A DNA stretch of 64,000 nucleotides, taken from Tenacibaculum sp. 190524A05c (GTDB lineage Bacteria > Bacteroidota > Bacteroidia > Flavobacteriales > Flavobacteriaceae). A model generated the notes under the pieces. The model was not told where the DNA came from. It made no database searches and was given only the letters and a program-made list of their open reading frames with translations. The stretch is from contig NZ_OZ038523.1 in the NCBI RefSeq assembly GCF_964036595.1, forward strand, positions 2,424,501 to 2,488,500. The letters are read 5' to 3'. Positions 35,673 to 45,565 of this stretch are shown in pieces (the stretch's first letter is position 1; each line of letters begins with the position of its first letter). Position numbers and translations under genes: made by a program.

Positions 35673-37012
35673 TATCTATCGAATAACAAACGTTTTCCTT
35701 TTACCTCTTCGTTGAAAGTTCCGTTATCATACATTAGTACTCCGTTTACAAATGTATGCGTGATTTTTGAAGAAAACTCTTCTCCTTCAAATGGAGACCA
35801 TCCACACTTGTATAAAACATTATCTTTAGCAACTTCCCAAGAAGAAGATGGATCAACTAATACAATATCTGCGAAATACCCTTCTTTAATGAATCCTCTT
35901 TTTGAAACTTGGAATAATTTTGCTGGGTTATGACTCATTTTCTCAACAACCTTTTCTACTGAAATCACTCCCTCTTTTACTTTTTCAAAAAGAGCAATAA
36001 CTGCATGTTGAACCAATGGACCTCCACTAGGAGCTTTAGTATACACATTTGCTTTTTCCTCTAAAGTATGAGGCGCATGATCCGTTGCGATTACATCAAT
36101 TCTATCATCTAATAAAGCTTCCCATAATGCTTTTCTATCGTTAGCTGTTTTTACAGCAGGATTCCATTTGATATGTGTTCCTTTCTTATCGTAATCTGCA
36201 TCTGTAAACCATAAATGGTGAATACAAACTTCAGCAGTAATTTTCTTCTCTTCTAATGGAATATCATTCCTAAATAATTCCATTTCTTTTGCAGTAGACA
36301 AGTGAAAAACATGTAAACGAGCTCCCGTTTTTTTCGCCAATTCAATTGCCTTTGAAGAAGATAAATAACATGCTTCTTCACTTCTAATAACTGGGTGGTA
36401 TTTTACTGGAATATCATCTCCGTACTCAGCTTTAAACTTCGCCGTATTATTTCTAATCGTTTGTTCATCTTCACAATGAACAGAGATAATCATATCTGTT
36501 GAAGAAAATATCTTTTCTAAAACCTCTTCGTTATCTACTAGCATATTTCCAGTTGAAGATCCAAGAAATAACTTGATTCCTGCAACATTCTTAGGATTCG
36601 TTTTTAAAAGCTCCTCCAAATTATCGTTTGTTCCACCAAACATGAATGAATAATTCGCATAAGATGTTTTACTTGCAATCTCAAACTTATCCTCTAATAA
36701 TTCTTGTGTTGTAGCTTGTGGAACTGTATTTGGCATTTCAATAAAAGAAGTAATCCCTCCAGCAATCGCCGCCTTACTTTCTGTTCCAATATTTGCTTTG
36801 TGAGTTAATCCTGGTTCTCTAAAATGCACTTGATCATCTATCATTCCAGGAATTAAATACTTTCCTTCAGCATCAATTACGGTAACATCGTTAGTTGGAG
36901 TAATTGCTGTAGCTATTTTAGCTATTATTTCTCCTTCGATTAATACATCTCCGTTAAAAACGGTATTCTCATTTACAATCTTTGCGTTCTTTATTAAGTA
37001 CGATGCTGCCAT
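35672..37012 (-). CDS. pyrC: dihydroorotase
   Basis: 446-aa amidohydrolase catalysing carbamoyl-aspartate cyclisation in pyrimidine synthesis. Visible motifs: GMIDDQVHFREPGLTH (57-72), VHCED (metal His), FHLST (metal His) and ATDHAPHTLEEK (catalytic Asp). The first His of the usual HxH pair is replaced by Gln (Q61-x-H63), as I recall is typical of Bacteroidota enzymes of this branch. It is in an operon with the upstream glycosyltransferase gene (3 bp gap) and the downstream DUF4296 gene. Confidence 0.93.
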   Translation of the reverse strand: MAASYLIKNAKIVNENTVFNGDVLIEGEIIAKIATAITPTNDVTVIDAEGKYLIPGMIDDQVHFREPGLTHKANIGTESKAAIAGGITSFIEMPNTVPQATTQELLEDKFEIASKTSYANYSFMFGGTNDNLEELLKTNPKNVAGIKLFLGSSTGNMLVDNEEVLEKIFSSTDMIISVHCEDEQTIRNNTAKFKAEYGDDIPVKYHPVIRSEEACYLSSSKAIELAKKTGARLHVFHLSTAKEMELFRNDIPLEEKKITAEVCIHHLWFTDADYDKKGTHIKWNPAVKTANDRKALWEALLDDRIDVIATDHAPHTLEEKANVYTKAPSGGPLVQHAVIALFEKVKEGVISVEKVVEKMSHNPAKLFQVSKRGFIKEGYFADIVLVDPSSSWEVAKDNVLYKCGWSPFEGEEFSSKITHTFVNGVLMYDNGTFNEEVKGKRLLFDR

Positions 37013-37015
37013 AAT

Positions 37016-37735
37016 TTATTTTGGTAATCCTTTTAATCTCATTTTTATAACTCCAAATAAAGCTTCTGATACAATTCCTCCACTCATTTTAGATTCTCCT
37101 AAAGTTCTATCTGTAAAAATTACAGAAACTTCTTTTATTGAAAATCCATGCTTCCAAGCTTTGTATTTCATTTCTATTTGAAAAGCATATCCAACAAATC
37201 TAATTTTGTCAAGTTTTATGGTTTGTAAAACTTTTCTACTCCAACATACAAACCCAGCTGTAGTATCATTTACAGGAATTCCTGTTATAAATCGAACATA
37301 TTTTGATGCGAAATAAGAAAGTAATACACGATGCATTGGCCAATTCACAACATTTACACCTACTGAATAACGTGATCCTACAGAAACATTTGCTCCTTCA
37401 ATTGCACAAGCATTATACAATCGAATTAAATCATTAGGATTGTGAGAAAAATCTGCATCCATTTCTATGATATACTCGTAATCTCTATCAAGTGCCCACT
37501 TAAATCCGTGGATATAAGCCGTACCTAAACCGTTTTTACCAGTTCGTTTTTCAAGATGAAGTTGATTTGGAAATTCTGCTTGTAAATTTTCAACTATACT
37601 AGCCGTGCCATCAGGCGAATTATCATCAACAATTAAAATATCAAAAGCCTTTTCTTGATCGAACGTAGCTCTTATAATTGCCTCGATATTTTCTTTTTCA
37701 TTGTAAGTTGGAATGATGACTAGTGTGTCAGACAT
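37016..37735 (-). CDS. polyprenol-phosphate mannosyltransferase-like GT2
   Basis: 239-aa family-2 glycosyltransferase: LVIIPTYNEKENI at the start, DDNSPDGT nucleotide-binding loop, EMDADFSHNP (DxD) and the VSVGSRYSVGV motif typical of dolichol/polyprenol-phosphate mannose synthases. It has no C-terminal membrane helices, like the soluble class. Start moved to ATG 37735, because the longer TTG start at 37765 lies in a TATCTTTG element. The first gene of an operon with dihydroorotase and DUF4296. Confidence 0.9.
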   Translation of the reverse strand: MSDTLVIIPTYNEKENIEAIIRATFDQEKAFDILIVDDNSPDGTASIVENLQAEFPNQLHLEKRTGKNGLGTAYIHGFKWALDRDYEYIIEMDADFSHNPNDLIRLYNACAIEGANVSVGSRYSVGVNVVNWPMHRVLLSYFASKYVRFITGIPVNDTTAGFVCWSRKVLQTIKLDKIRFVGYAFQIEMKYKAWKHGFSIKEVSVIFTDRTLGESKMSGGIVSEALFGVIKMRLKGLPK

Positions 37736-37762
37736 TAATTTGAATTTCGTTAAAAATATGGA

Positions 37763-37770
37763 CAAAGATA
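37763..37770 (-). promoter_or_regulatory. promoter -7 element for the GT2 operon
   Basis: On the minus strand TATCTTTG, exact TAnnTTTG match 27 bp before the ATG. It lies 14 bp from the divergent -7 element at 37785. Confidence 0.6.
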
Positions 37771-37784
37771 AACTAATTTATTGC

Positions 37785-37792
37785 TAATTTTG
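37785..37792 (+). promoter_or_regulatory. promoter -7 element for the DUF4271/hemD unit
   Basis: TAATTTTG, exact TAnnTTTG match 35 bp before the ATG at 37828. It ends on a GTG that could be mistaken for a start. Confidence 0.6.
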
Positions 37793-37827
37793 TGTTAATT
37801 GAATTATTCTCTCAGCACTACACTTTG

Positions 37828-38463
37828 ATGGAAGTTATTAGTAGGAATTTAGTATCAAATGATTGGATTACCTTAGTTTTCATGCTAGCTTTGGTATTAA
37901 TTGCATTGATGAAATTATACAAACCTCAGTTGCTCTTAGGATACTCTATTGCTCTTTTTTCTCAAGGTTTTATCGAAAACAGAGCCGAGAAAAACCCATC
38001 TACTTTCTCAACATTTCATGTACTGATTTTTCTTTTTACAACTCTTATTTTTTCACTGACACTATACTTTGTTGCATCAAATATTTTAGTTGAAAAATTC
38101 TATAATTATCTTTTTGTACTTGCTGGAATGACAGCTTACATGATTTTAAAATTTCTGTTCATAAGGATAATTGCTCATTCCCTTGATATTGAAGAACAAA
38201 CAAGATATTTCATTTTCTCTAAGTCCGGATACCTATACAACATCAGTTTGTGGTTATTTCCGATTCTTATCTTATTCCATTACGGGTATTCAAATATTAC
38301 TTTTTTACTCGTTTTCATATGTTTATTGTTGATTTTTAGAGGTTTTTTAATACTTAGAAATAACAAAAAGCTGATTTTTAATAACTTCTTCTATTTTATT
38401 TTGTACTTTTGCACCCTCGAATTAGCTCCTTTGCTAATCATATATAAAACAACAACGACGTAA
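37828..38463 (+). CDS. DUF4271 membrane protein
   Basis: 211 aa with about six hydrophobic segments; the N-terminal region (NDWITLVFMLALVLIALMKL) and RYFIFSKSGYLYNI recall DUF4271, a Bacteroidota protein usually encoded just before hemD. Function unknown. ATG 37828 is chosen over the GTG at 37792, which falls in the -7 element. It is followed 12 bp later by hemD. Confidence 0.85.
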   Translation: MEVISRNLVSNDWITLVFMLALVLIALMKLYKPQLLLGYSIALFSQGFIENRAEKNPSTFSTFHVLIFLFTTLIFSLTLYFVASNILVEKFYNYLFVLAGMTAYMILKFLFIRIIAHSLDIEEQTRYFIFSKSGYLYNISLWLFPILILFHYGYSNITFLLVFICLLLIFRGFLILRNNKKLIFNNFFYFILYFCTLELAPLLIIYKTTTT

Positions 38464-38475
38464 AGAGAAAGTTTT

Positions 38476-39222
38476 ATGAAAGTGAAAACCATTTTAGTGT
38501 CGCAACCAGCACCAAAAACAGAAACTTCACCATACTTTGACTTAGCTGAAAAGCAAAAGGTAAAAGTTGATTTTAGATCATTTATTCATGTTGAAGGAAT
38601 TCCAACTAAAGAAGTAAGAGCCCAAAAAATTGATTTAAACAATTTCTCGGCAATTATTTTAACTAGTAGAAATGCTGTAGATCATTTTTTTAGAATTGCT
38701 CAAGAAATGCGTTTTACTGTTCCTGATGACATGAAATACTTCTGTCAATCTGAAGCAGTTGCTTACTACCTTCAAAAATATGTAGTTTATCGTAAACGTA
38801 AAATTTATGTAGGTACTCGTACTTTTCCTGAGTTAACAAAACTTATCAAAAAACATAAAGACGAGAAGTTTATGCTTCCTTGTTCTGATAAGTTAAAGCC
38901 ACTTATTCCAGACGAATTAAACAAGTTAGGAGTAGATTGGAAAAGAGCAGATTTATACCGCACAGTAGTTAGCGATTTATCTGATTTAGAAAATGTATTT
39001 TATGATGTATTAGTTTTCTTTAGTCCTTCTGGAATAGAAAGTTTATTTGAAAACTTCCCTGATTTTAAACAAAATAACACAAGAATTGCTGTTTTCGGTA
39101 ATTCTACGATAAAAGCCGTAGAAGCAAGAGGATTACGTGTAGATATTGCTGCGCCAACTCCTGAAACACCTTCTATGACAATGGCTTTAGAAAAATATAT
39201 TAAAGAAGTGAATAAGAAATAA
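38476..39222 (+). CDS. hemD: uroporphyrinogen-III synthase
   Basis: 248-aa bilobed enzyme closing hydroxymethylbilane to uroporphyrinogen III in tetrapyrrole synthesis. Family landmarks are SQPAPKTE at the start, IILTSRNAVDHFF, and the C-terminal VLVFFSPSGIESLFEN and IAVFGNSTIKAVEARGL. The synteny with the DUF4271 gene is typical of Flavobacteriia. It ends in a strong terminator. Confidence 0.95.
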   Translation: MKVKTILVSQPAPKTETSPYFDLAEKQKVKVDFRSFIHVEGIPTKEVRAQKIDLNNFSAIILTSRNAVDHFFRIAQEMRFTVPDDMKYFCQSEAVAYYLQKYVVYRKRKIYVGTRTFPELTKLIKKHKDEKFMLPCSDKLKPLIPDELNKLGVDWKRADLYRTVVSDLSDLENVFYDVLVFFSPSGIESLFENFPDFKQNNTRIAVFGNSTIKAVEARGLRVDIAAPTPETPSMTMALEKYIKEVNKK

Positions 39223-39242
39223 TTCACCTTTTCAATTAAAAT

Positions 39243-39276
39243 AAAAACCTCGCTCAACAGCGAGGTTTTTGTTTTT
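39243..39276 (+). terminator. hemD terminator
   Basis: 12-bp perfect stem AAAAACCTCGCT (39243-39254) with 39259-39270, CAAC loop, then T-rich. Confidence 0.93.
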
Positions 39277-39338
39277 TATAGTTTTTATCTAAATTAGCTT
39301 ACCAACTTTATAGATTCTAAATACATCTTAATCTTAAT

Positions 39339-41492
39339 ATGGCTGACGAGGGGAACAACAAAGAAAAGAAATGGCAAACAGTATTAAAATTCTTAGCTGC
39401 TTACCTAGTTGCTGCCTGGACTTTTTTACAATTTGTAGATTGGGCTTTACTGCGATATAAGATTTCTCCTTATTGGGTAGACATGTTACTCTGGGTTTTT
39501 ATTGGTATTATTCCTTCTCTTGCGATTTATCTTTACAATAAAGACCGTATTAATCAGAAAGTTTTAAAACTTCGTGAAAAAATCATATTTCCCTTAAACG
39601 GACTTGTTGTTGCCTTAGTTTTATTTTTTGGTTTTGGAAATAGTGATTTAGGATCTACCACAAAGGAAGTTTCATTTACAAATGACTTAGGTGAAATTCA
39701 AACTGAAACCATTACAAAACAAGAATTTAGAGTTGGAGTTCCTATATTCAACTTTCAACAATCAACCAAAGATAGCACAAGCCTTTGGTTAGGAAATACT
39801 ATAAACAAACTCTTAGAAATAGATTTAAAACAGGATAAAAATATTTCTCCTGAGGTTTCATATGCGGAAAATACCATCGACAAAATTCAGGCAAGTTCTG
39901 TTTTCAATAAGTTTTTTGTTGATGGCGAGTACACTGTCGATAATGGAATTTACACGATCACGCCTACCGTACACAATAGTAAAAACGGAAAAGAAATTGC
40001 GAAGAAAACATTTACAGGGCCAGACTTTTTTGCGCTGATTGATGAAATTAGTATTTACATCAAAAACAACGTAGGAATTGTTCAAGAAATGCAAGATCGT
40101 TATATCGATTTAAGTATTAAAGAAATGACTACAGGTTCTATGAAAGCACTTGAAGCGTGGGCAAAAAGAGATTATGACGAAGCTGTAAAAATTGATAGCT
40201 CGTTTACATTGGCATACTTCTATAATGCTGTTCGAAGAAATAGATATAGTCATGGGGAATTGGAGGAAAAATATCTAATTGACAAAGCCTACGATTTGAA
40301 AAATAATTTACCGATTCAAAGTCAGTTTGAGATTTTGATGTACAAACACATTATTTACAATCGTTGGGAAGATGCAGAAAAATTAATCGGTTATCAATTA
40401 GAAATTGAACCCAATAATGAAGATTATAATCGTCTTTTAGACATTGTTTATAGTGAAACTAAAAACATTGATGGTCATTATCAACATGCTTTAGAACGAT
40501 TCAATCAAAACAAAAATGAAGAAAATGCGAGGAGTTATTATACATCATTAATTTTTAGTGGAAAATTTGATGATGCTATAAACCTTATAAAAGCATACGA
40601 GTTATTATCTCCAGATACCGAAGAAATTCAGCGTATCAAAGCATACACATATTTATCAGCAAATAAAATAGAAGAAGCAGAAAAGACATACGCTACAATG
40701 AAGTTGAAATGGCCAGAAGAGACGATTTACCAAAAAACTATTGATGAATATATTGCCAAGATTAAAACATCTCTACCAAACTTCGACTACGACGCATACA
40801 AAGGAATTTATAGAACAATTAATTCTGAGCAACAAATTGAATATTTCCAAAAAGACAATTCATACTTCATTCATTATAAGAATCAGCTAATGAATAGAGC
40901 GTTTCCTTTAAACTCAGATGTTCTGCTTTCTTTAGATCCAGGATGGGTTTCTGGAACAAAGCATAATTTTCAAAAAGACAGCTTAGGAAATGTATATGGA
41001 GTTATCGTAAATCAATTCAATAGAAACAAAACATATGATTTCTATTATTACAAAGAAACTGCGGAAATTACAAATGCCTATAATTTATTGAAGTCGCACC
41101 AGTTCGATAATCTTGAACAAACATTTGAGGATTTAGTTACCAAATACCCAAATCATTGGTTCTTAAAAGACGCGTTAACGTATGTACAATACAGAAAGAA
41201 AAAAGGAGACAAAGCTCTTTTGAAACAATATGAAAAAATAGCTGGAACCTACGGTACAAGAACATTTTGGGTGGAAAAAGGAAAATTATTTTATAAGCGC
41301 GATAACTTACCAAAAGTTGAAATTTTCCCAATAGATGAGAATCGATATATTAGCTTATCTAAGTTTGAAACTCACTACGGTTTCGAAGAAAATAAAGACA
41401 AAAAAACAGCATCTTTCACGTGGTCTTACCATGTTGCAAACAAAGAATGGATCAAAGCAGAAAACAACACCAACTACATTCTAAAAAACTAG
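39339..41492 (+). CDS. TPR-repeat membrane protein
   Basis: 717 aa. N-terminal cytosolic leader, then three hydrophobic segments (about 13-35, 45-65, 85-100), then a large presumably extracytoplasmic or cytosolic part with TolB-like FlgO-type stretch (about 125-250) and repeated TPR-like helices (about 260-480; for example the run ending ARSYYTSLIFSGKFDDAINL). The C-terminal third is a different beta-rich domain. The build resembles membrane TPR proteins of adenylate-cyclase or kinase families that lost the catalytic domain. No enzymatic motif. Single-gene unit. Confidence 0.75.
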   Translation: MADEGNNKEKKWQTVLKFLAAYLVAAWTFLQFVDWALLRYKISPYWVDMLLWVFIGIIPSLAIYLYNKDRINQKVLKLREKIIFPLNGLVVALVLFFGFGNSDLGSTTKEVSFTNDLGEIQTETITKQEFRVGVPIFNFQQSTKDSTSLWLGNTINKLLEIDLKQDKNISPEVSYAENTIDKIQASSVFNKFFVDGEYTVDNGIYTITPTVHNSKNGKEIAKKTFTGPDFFALIDEISIYIKNNVGIVQEMQDRYIDLSIKEMTTGSMKALEAWAKRDYDEAVKIDSSFTLAYFYNAVRRNRYSHGELEEKYLIDKAYDLKNNLPIQSQFEILMYKHIIYNRWEDAEKLIGYQLEIEPNNEDYNRLLDIVYSETKNIDGHYQHALERFNQNKNEENARSYYTSLIFSGKFDDAINLIKAYELLSPDTEEIQRIKAYTYLSANKIEEAEKTYATMKLKWPEETIYQKTIDEYIAKIKTSLPNFDYDAYKGIYRTINSEQQIEYFQKDNSYFIHYKNQLMNRAFPLNSDVLLSLDPGWVSGTKHNFQKDSLGNVYGVIVNQFNRNKTYDFYYYKETAEITNAYNLLKSHQFDNLEQTFEDLVTKYPNHWFLKDALTYVQYRKKKGDKALLKQYEKIAGTYGTRTFWVEKGKLFYKRDNLPKVEIFPIDENRYISLSKFETHYGFEENKDKKTASFTWSYHVANKEWIKAENNTNYILKN

Positions 41493-41590
41493 ACCATTAA
41501 CTAATTGTTTTTCAATACTGAATAATGCATTCTTGCATAGTTTCGTTATATTTAAATTAAACTTTTCTCTTCTGAATAAGTCTTAATAAT

Positions 41591-42964
41591 ATGAAAAACA
41601 AGCATATTCTTCATTTATATAATAGAATTGGGTTTGGAATTCTTCCTAACGAAGTTGAGAAACTCAACTCTAAAACTCCTACTGAAGTTGTCAATATTCT
41701 TTTTGAATCTTCAGAAACCATAACTCCGTTGTATATCGACACAAGCTTCTTGAATTCTGTTTCGTTAAAAGCATTGAAAAATAAATCTAAGCGACAAGAG
41801 CTAATGAAAATGAGCAGGAAAAAAGTTCGTGAGTTAAACTTAGTTTGGATGGATAGACTCGCAAATCCCAAGGAAGTTTTACGAGAAAAAATGACCTTGT
41901 TTTGGGCGAATCATTTTGTTTGTGAAGACAAAAATGTATTACATATTTTACAATACAACAATACGCTAAGAAAACACGCATTGGGAAACTTTGGAGATTT
42001 TGTAAAAGCTATTTCCAAAGAAGCGGCAATGCTAAAATATTTAAACAATAAACAGAATAGAAAAAACAGTCCGAACGAAAATTTTGCTCGTGAACTCTTA
42101 GAACTTTTCACACTCGGACAAGGAAATTATTCCGAAAAAGATATACAAGAAAGCGCAAGAGCCTTTACAGGTTATAATCACAGATTCAATGGAGATTTTA
42201 TTCTTAGAAGAAGACAGCATGATTATGGAGAAAAAGAGTTTTTCGATCAAGTAGGTAGTTTTGATGGAGATGATATAATAGACATCATTCTTCAACAAAA
42301 ACAATGTGCTCGTTTTATTTGCCAAAAGATGTATAAATACTTCGTAAATGACAAAATAAAACCCAATAGAATTGAAGAAATGACTTCCATTTTCTATAAA
42401 GATTATAACATTGAAAAACTGATGAAATATGTATTGACCTCAGATTGGTTTTACGATGAAGAAAATATTGGAGCTAAAATAAAGTCTCCGATTGAACTTT
42501 TAGCAACTATTCATAAAACAGTTCCTTTTAGTTTTCAAAAACCAAAACAGCAATTACTTATTCAAAAATTACTAGGTCAAATTTTACTTTTCCCTCCAAA
42601 TGTTGCCGGCTGGAAAACCGGTAAAGGTTGGATTGACAGCAATACTATGGTTACAAGATTAAGATTAGCTTCTGTTCTTTTAAACAATGCGGAGATTAGT
42701 TACTCAGAAAAAGACGATTTTAAAGCTGTTGTTAATTCAATTAAAAAAGAAAAAAGAAGAAAAAGAGCCTTTATAAAAACGGAAACAAATTGGCAGAAAT
42801 TCAATGAAAACTATGAGTCAATTTCAAATGAAGAACTCTTCGAAAATTTAATTCTCTGTCCAATTACTAGTGGAACAAAAGAAATCATGAATCAATATAA
42901 AGATTTACCCAAAAAGGATTTCTGCATTCAACTGATGTCTTTACCTGAATACCAACTTTGTTAA
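41591..42964 (+). CDS. DUF1800-family protein
   Basis: 457-aa DUF1800 protein: LHLYNRIGFGILP at the start, MTLFWANHFV, the NENFARELLELFTLG motif and FLPP-like LFPPNVAGWKTGKGWIDSNT. No Sec signal peptide is obvious. DUF1800 genes are almost always followed by a DUF1501 gene, as here (10-bp gap to its ATG), which suggests a two-protein exported complex of unknown role. Confidence 0.92.
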   Translation: MKNKHILHLYNRIGFGILPNEVEKLNSKTPTEVVNILFESSETITPLYIDTSFLNSVSLKALKNKSKRQELMKMSRKKVRELNLVWMDRLANPKEVLREKMTLFWANHFVCEDKNVLHILQYNNTLRKHALGNFGDFVKAISKEAAMLKYLNNKQNRKNSPNENFARELLELFTLGQGNYSEKDIQESARAFTGYNHRFNGDFILRRRQHDYGEKEFFDQVGSFDGDDIIDIILQQKQCARFICQKMYKYFVNDKIKPNRIEEMTSIFYKDYNIEKLMKYVLTSDWFYDEENIGAKIKSPIELLATIHKTVPFSFQKPKQQLLIQKLLGQILLFPPNVAGWKTGKGWIDSNTMVTRLRLASVLLNNAEISYSEKDDFKAVVNSIKKEKRRKRAFIKTETNWQKFNENYESISNEELFENLILCPITSGTKEIMNQYKDLPKKDFCIQLMSLPEYQLC

Positions 42965-42974
42965 TTTGAAAAAA

Positions 42975-44171
42975 ATGAAAAGAAGAAATTTTATAAAAAG
43001 AACATCTTTAGCGACAGGAGGAATGTTTTTTGTTCCTCAGTTTTTAAAAGCTTTTGAACATGGTTTACCTGAACTTAATAATTACAAAAAACTTGTTATT
43101 ATTCAATTAAAAGGAGGAAATGATGGATTGAATACTATTGTTCCTTTTAGAAATGATATTTACTATCAAAATCGTCAAAGAATTGGGATTCAAAAAAGCG
43201 AATTACTAAACCTTAACAGTGAACTGGGTTTTCATAAAAGTTTATTACCTCTAAAACGATTATTTGATAATGGTTATGTGAGTATTATTAATAATGTTGG
43301 TTATCCTAATCCGAATCGTTCACATTTTAGATCAACAGATATCTGGCAGACTGCAAGTGATAGCAATCAATATTTACAATCAGGTTGGGTTGGTCGATTT
43401 TTAGATGAAACAAACGCTAAACCCTACAGAGCAATTGAAGTAGATGAAAGTTTATCATTAATACTTAAAGGGAATAATCAAAATGGATTGGCAATTACAA
43501 ATCCAAAACTATTTCATCGTTTGTTAAATCAGCCGTTTTTCGATAATGTGTTTAACAAATATTCGAACGATTCACATTTAAGTGAACACAATCTTGGTTA
43601 CTTATACAATACCATGATCGATGCGAAATCATCAGCAGCTTATATTTACGAGAAAACGAAAACAAGTTCATCTAGTGTAGACTATCCAAAAAACGCTTTT
43701 GGAAAGCAATTAAAAACCATTTCTGAATTTATTTCTTCAGGAATTGATACACAAATTTATTACGCTGGATTAACTGGTTTTGACACACATGCCAATCAAA
43801 CAAACAGGCAATCAAGATTATTAAAAGTTTATGCTGAAAGTATAGAGGCATTTGTAAAAGATTTAGAGAAAAACAATCAATTTAAAGACACTTTAATTCT
43901 CACCTTTTCTGAATTTGGAAGGCGTGTAAAACAAAATGGTTCCAACGGAACAGATCATGGAACAGCTAATAATGTATTCGTTATTGGTAAAGATTTAAAG
44001 AAAAATGGAATATATAATGCACTACCTAATCTTGATGACTTAGATAATAACGGAGATTTAAAATTTTCTATAGATTTTAGAGAAGTTTATGCGACACTAC
44101 TTGATAAGTGGTTAGGTATAGATAATAATAAGATTCTAAATAAAAAGTTCTCTAATCTTGATTTTATTTAA
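42975..44171 (+). CDS. DUF1501-family protein with Tat-type signal
   Basis: 398-aa DUF1501 (sulfatase-like/alkaline-phosphatase superfamily) protein. The N-terminus MKRRNFIKRTSLATGG is a twin-arginine-type signal (RRNFIK). Conserved pieces: QLKGGNDGLNTIVP, RSHFRSTDIWQTA, GLTGFDTHANQ and FSEFGRRVKQNGSNGTDHGTA. ATG 42975 gives the signal directly; a TTG 9 bp upstream is less likely. Partner of the upstream DUF1800 gene; its stop overlaps the radA stop region (convergent). Confidence 0.92.
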   Translation: MKRRNFIKRTSLATGGMFFVPQFLKAFEHGLPELNNYKKLVIIQLKGGNDGLNTIVPFRNDIYYQNRQRIGIQKSELLNLNSELGFHKSLLPLKRLFDNGYVSIINNVGYPNPNRSHFRSTDIWQTASDSNQYLQSGWVGRFLDETNAKPYRAIEVDESLSLILKGNNQNGLAITNPKLFHRLLNQPFFDNVFNKYSNDSHLSEHNLGYLYNTMIDAKSSAAYIYEKTKTSSSSVDYPKNAFGKQLKTISEFISSGIDTQIYYAGLTGFDTHANQTNRQSRLLKVYAESIEAFVKDLEKNNQFKDTLILTFSEFGRRVKQNGSNGTDHGTANNVFVIGKDLKKNGIYNALPNLDDLDNNGDLKFSIDFREVYATLLDKWLGIDNNKILNKKFSNLDFI

Positions 44172-45529
44172 GCAAATAAAGTTGCAAAAGCTTCTTCTAT
44201 TTTACCAACTAAAATTAGCTTAATAGAATGATTTTTTGAGGTAATTTTATTGTATTTAGATGTTACAAAAGTTTTATATCCCAGTTTTTCAGCTTCTACA
44301 ATTCGTTGATCAATCTTTGGAACCGGACGAATTTCTCCTGCTAAACCAACTTCAGCCGCAAAACAAACATCAGGATTTATAGCAATATCCTGATTAGAAG
44401 ATAAAATTGCCGCTACAACTGCTAAATCAATAGCCGGATCGTCAATATAAATTCCACCAGTTACATTTAAAAATACATCTTTAGCACCTAGTTTAAAACC
44501 TGCTCGTTTTTCCAAAACAGCTAAAATCATGTGCAATCGCTTTAGATTATAACCTGTTGTAGAACGTTGTGGCGTTCCGTATACCGCAGTGCTTACTAAC
44601 GCTTGTATTTCTATCATTAACGGACGAACTCCTTCTAAAGTTGACGCAATTGCAGTTCCACTTAGATCAGTGTCTTTTTTAGAAATTAGAATTTCAGATG
44701 GATTGGTAACTTCTCGTAAACCATCAGATAACATTTCATAAATTCCTAATTCTGCCGTTGAACCAAATCTGTTTTTTTGAGATCTTAATATTCGATAGGT
44801 ATGATTTCTATCTCCTTCAAATTGAAGAACTACATCCACCATGTGTTCTAAGATTTTTGGCCCGGCAATGTTTCCTTCCTTATTTATATGCCCAATTAAT
44901 AAAACTGGTGTATTGGTTTCTTTGGCAAATTTTATAAGTTCTGCGGACGTTTCTTTAATCTGGGAAATGCTTCCAGGAGAAGCTTCAATATTGTTTGTAT
45001 ATAATGTTTGAATGGAATCAATAACCAAAACATCTGGTTCCACCTCTTCAACATTTCTAAAAATTTGTTGCGTATTTGTTTCTGTAAGAACTAAGCAATT
45101 TGAATTTTGATTTGCCAAACGTTCTGCTCTCATTTTAATTTGAGATTGACTCTCCTCACCTGAAACGTATAATACTTTCTCAGTAATCTGTAATGCAATC
45201 TGAAGTAACAGTGTAGACTTACCAATTCCTGGTTCACCTCCTAATAACACAACTGATCCTTTTACCAATCCACCTCCTAAAACAGTATCAAGTTCATTGT
45301 TTCTAGTATGAATTCTCTCCTCTGTATTCAATTCAATTTCTTGAATCTTCAGCGGTTTACTCACTATTTTTTGAGAATTAGATGGTGATTTCCAGTTTCG
45401 TTTTTCTTCTTTTTGAACTACTTCTTCAACAACTGTATTCCATTCTTTACAATTCGGACATTGTCCAACCCATTTAGCATGTTGTGCTCCACAATTTTGA
45501 CAGAAATACGTTGTTTTTGTTTTAGCCAT
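44168..45529 (-). CDS. radA: DNA repair protein RadA (Sms)
   Basis: 453-aa RecA-like branch-migration protein. Zinc finger C10-x2-C13...C24-x2-C27; Walker A GGEPGIGKST (97-106); the RadA-specific KNRFG (252-256); C-terminal Lon-like domain (about 290-453, with the GGIYIDDPAIDLAV stretch). It processes recombination intermediates in the cytosol. Its 3-prime end overlaps the DUF1501 end by 4 bp. Confidence 0.98.
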   Translation of the reverse strand: MAKTKTTYFCQNCGAQHAKWVGQCPNCKEWNTVVEEVVQKEEKRNWKSPSNSQKIVSKPLKIQEIELNTEERIHTRNNELDTVLGGGLVKGSVVLLGGEPGIGKSTLLLQIALQITEKVLYVSGEESQSQIKMRAERLANQNSNCLVLTETNTQQIFRNVEEVEPDVLVIDSIQTLYTNNIEASPGSISQIKETSAELIKFAKETNTPVLLIGHINKEGNIAGPKILEHMVDVVLQFEGDRNHTYRILRSQKNRFGSTAELGIYEMLSDGLREVTNPSEILISKKDTDLSGTAIASTLEGVRPLMIEIQALVSTAVYGTPQRSTTGYNLKRLHMILAVLEKRAGFKLGAKDVFLNVTGGIYIDDPAIDLAVVAAILSSNQDIAINPDVCFAAEVGLAGEIRPVPKIDQRIVEAEKLGYKTFVTSKYNKITSKNHSIKLILVGKIEEAFATLFA

Positions 45530-45565
45530 TTAGAAGAGATTTATATTGATACAAAGAAAAGAAAT

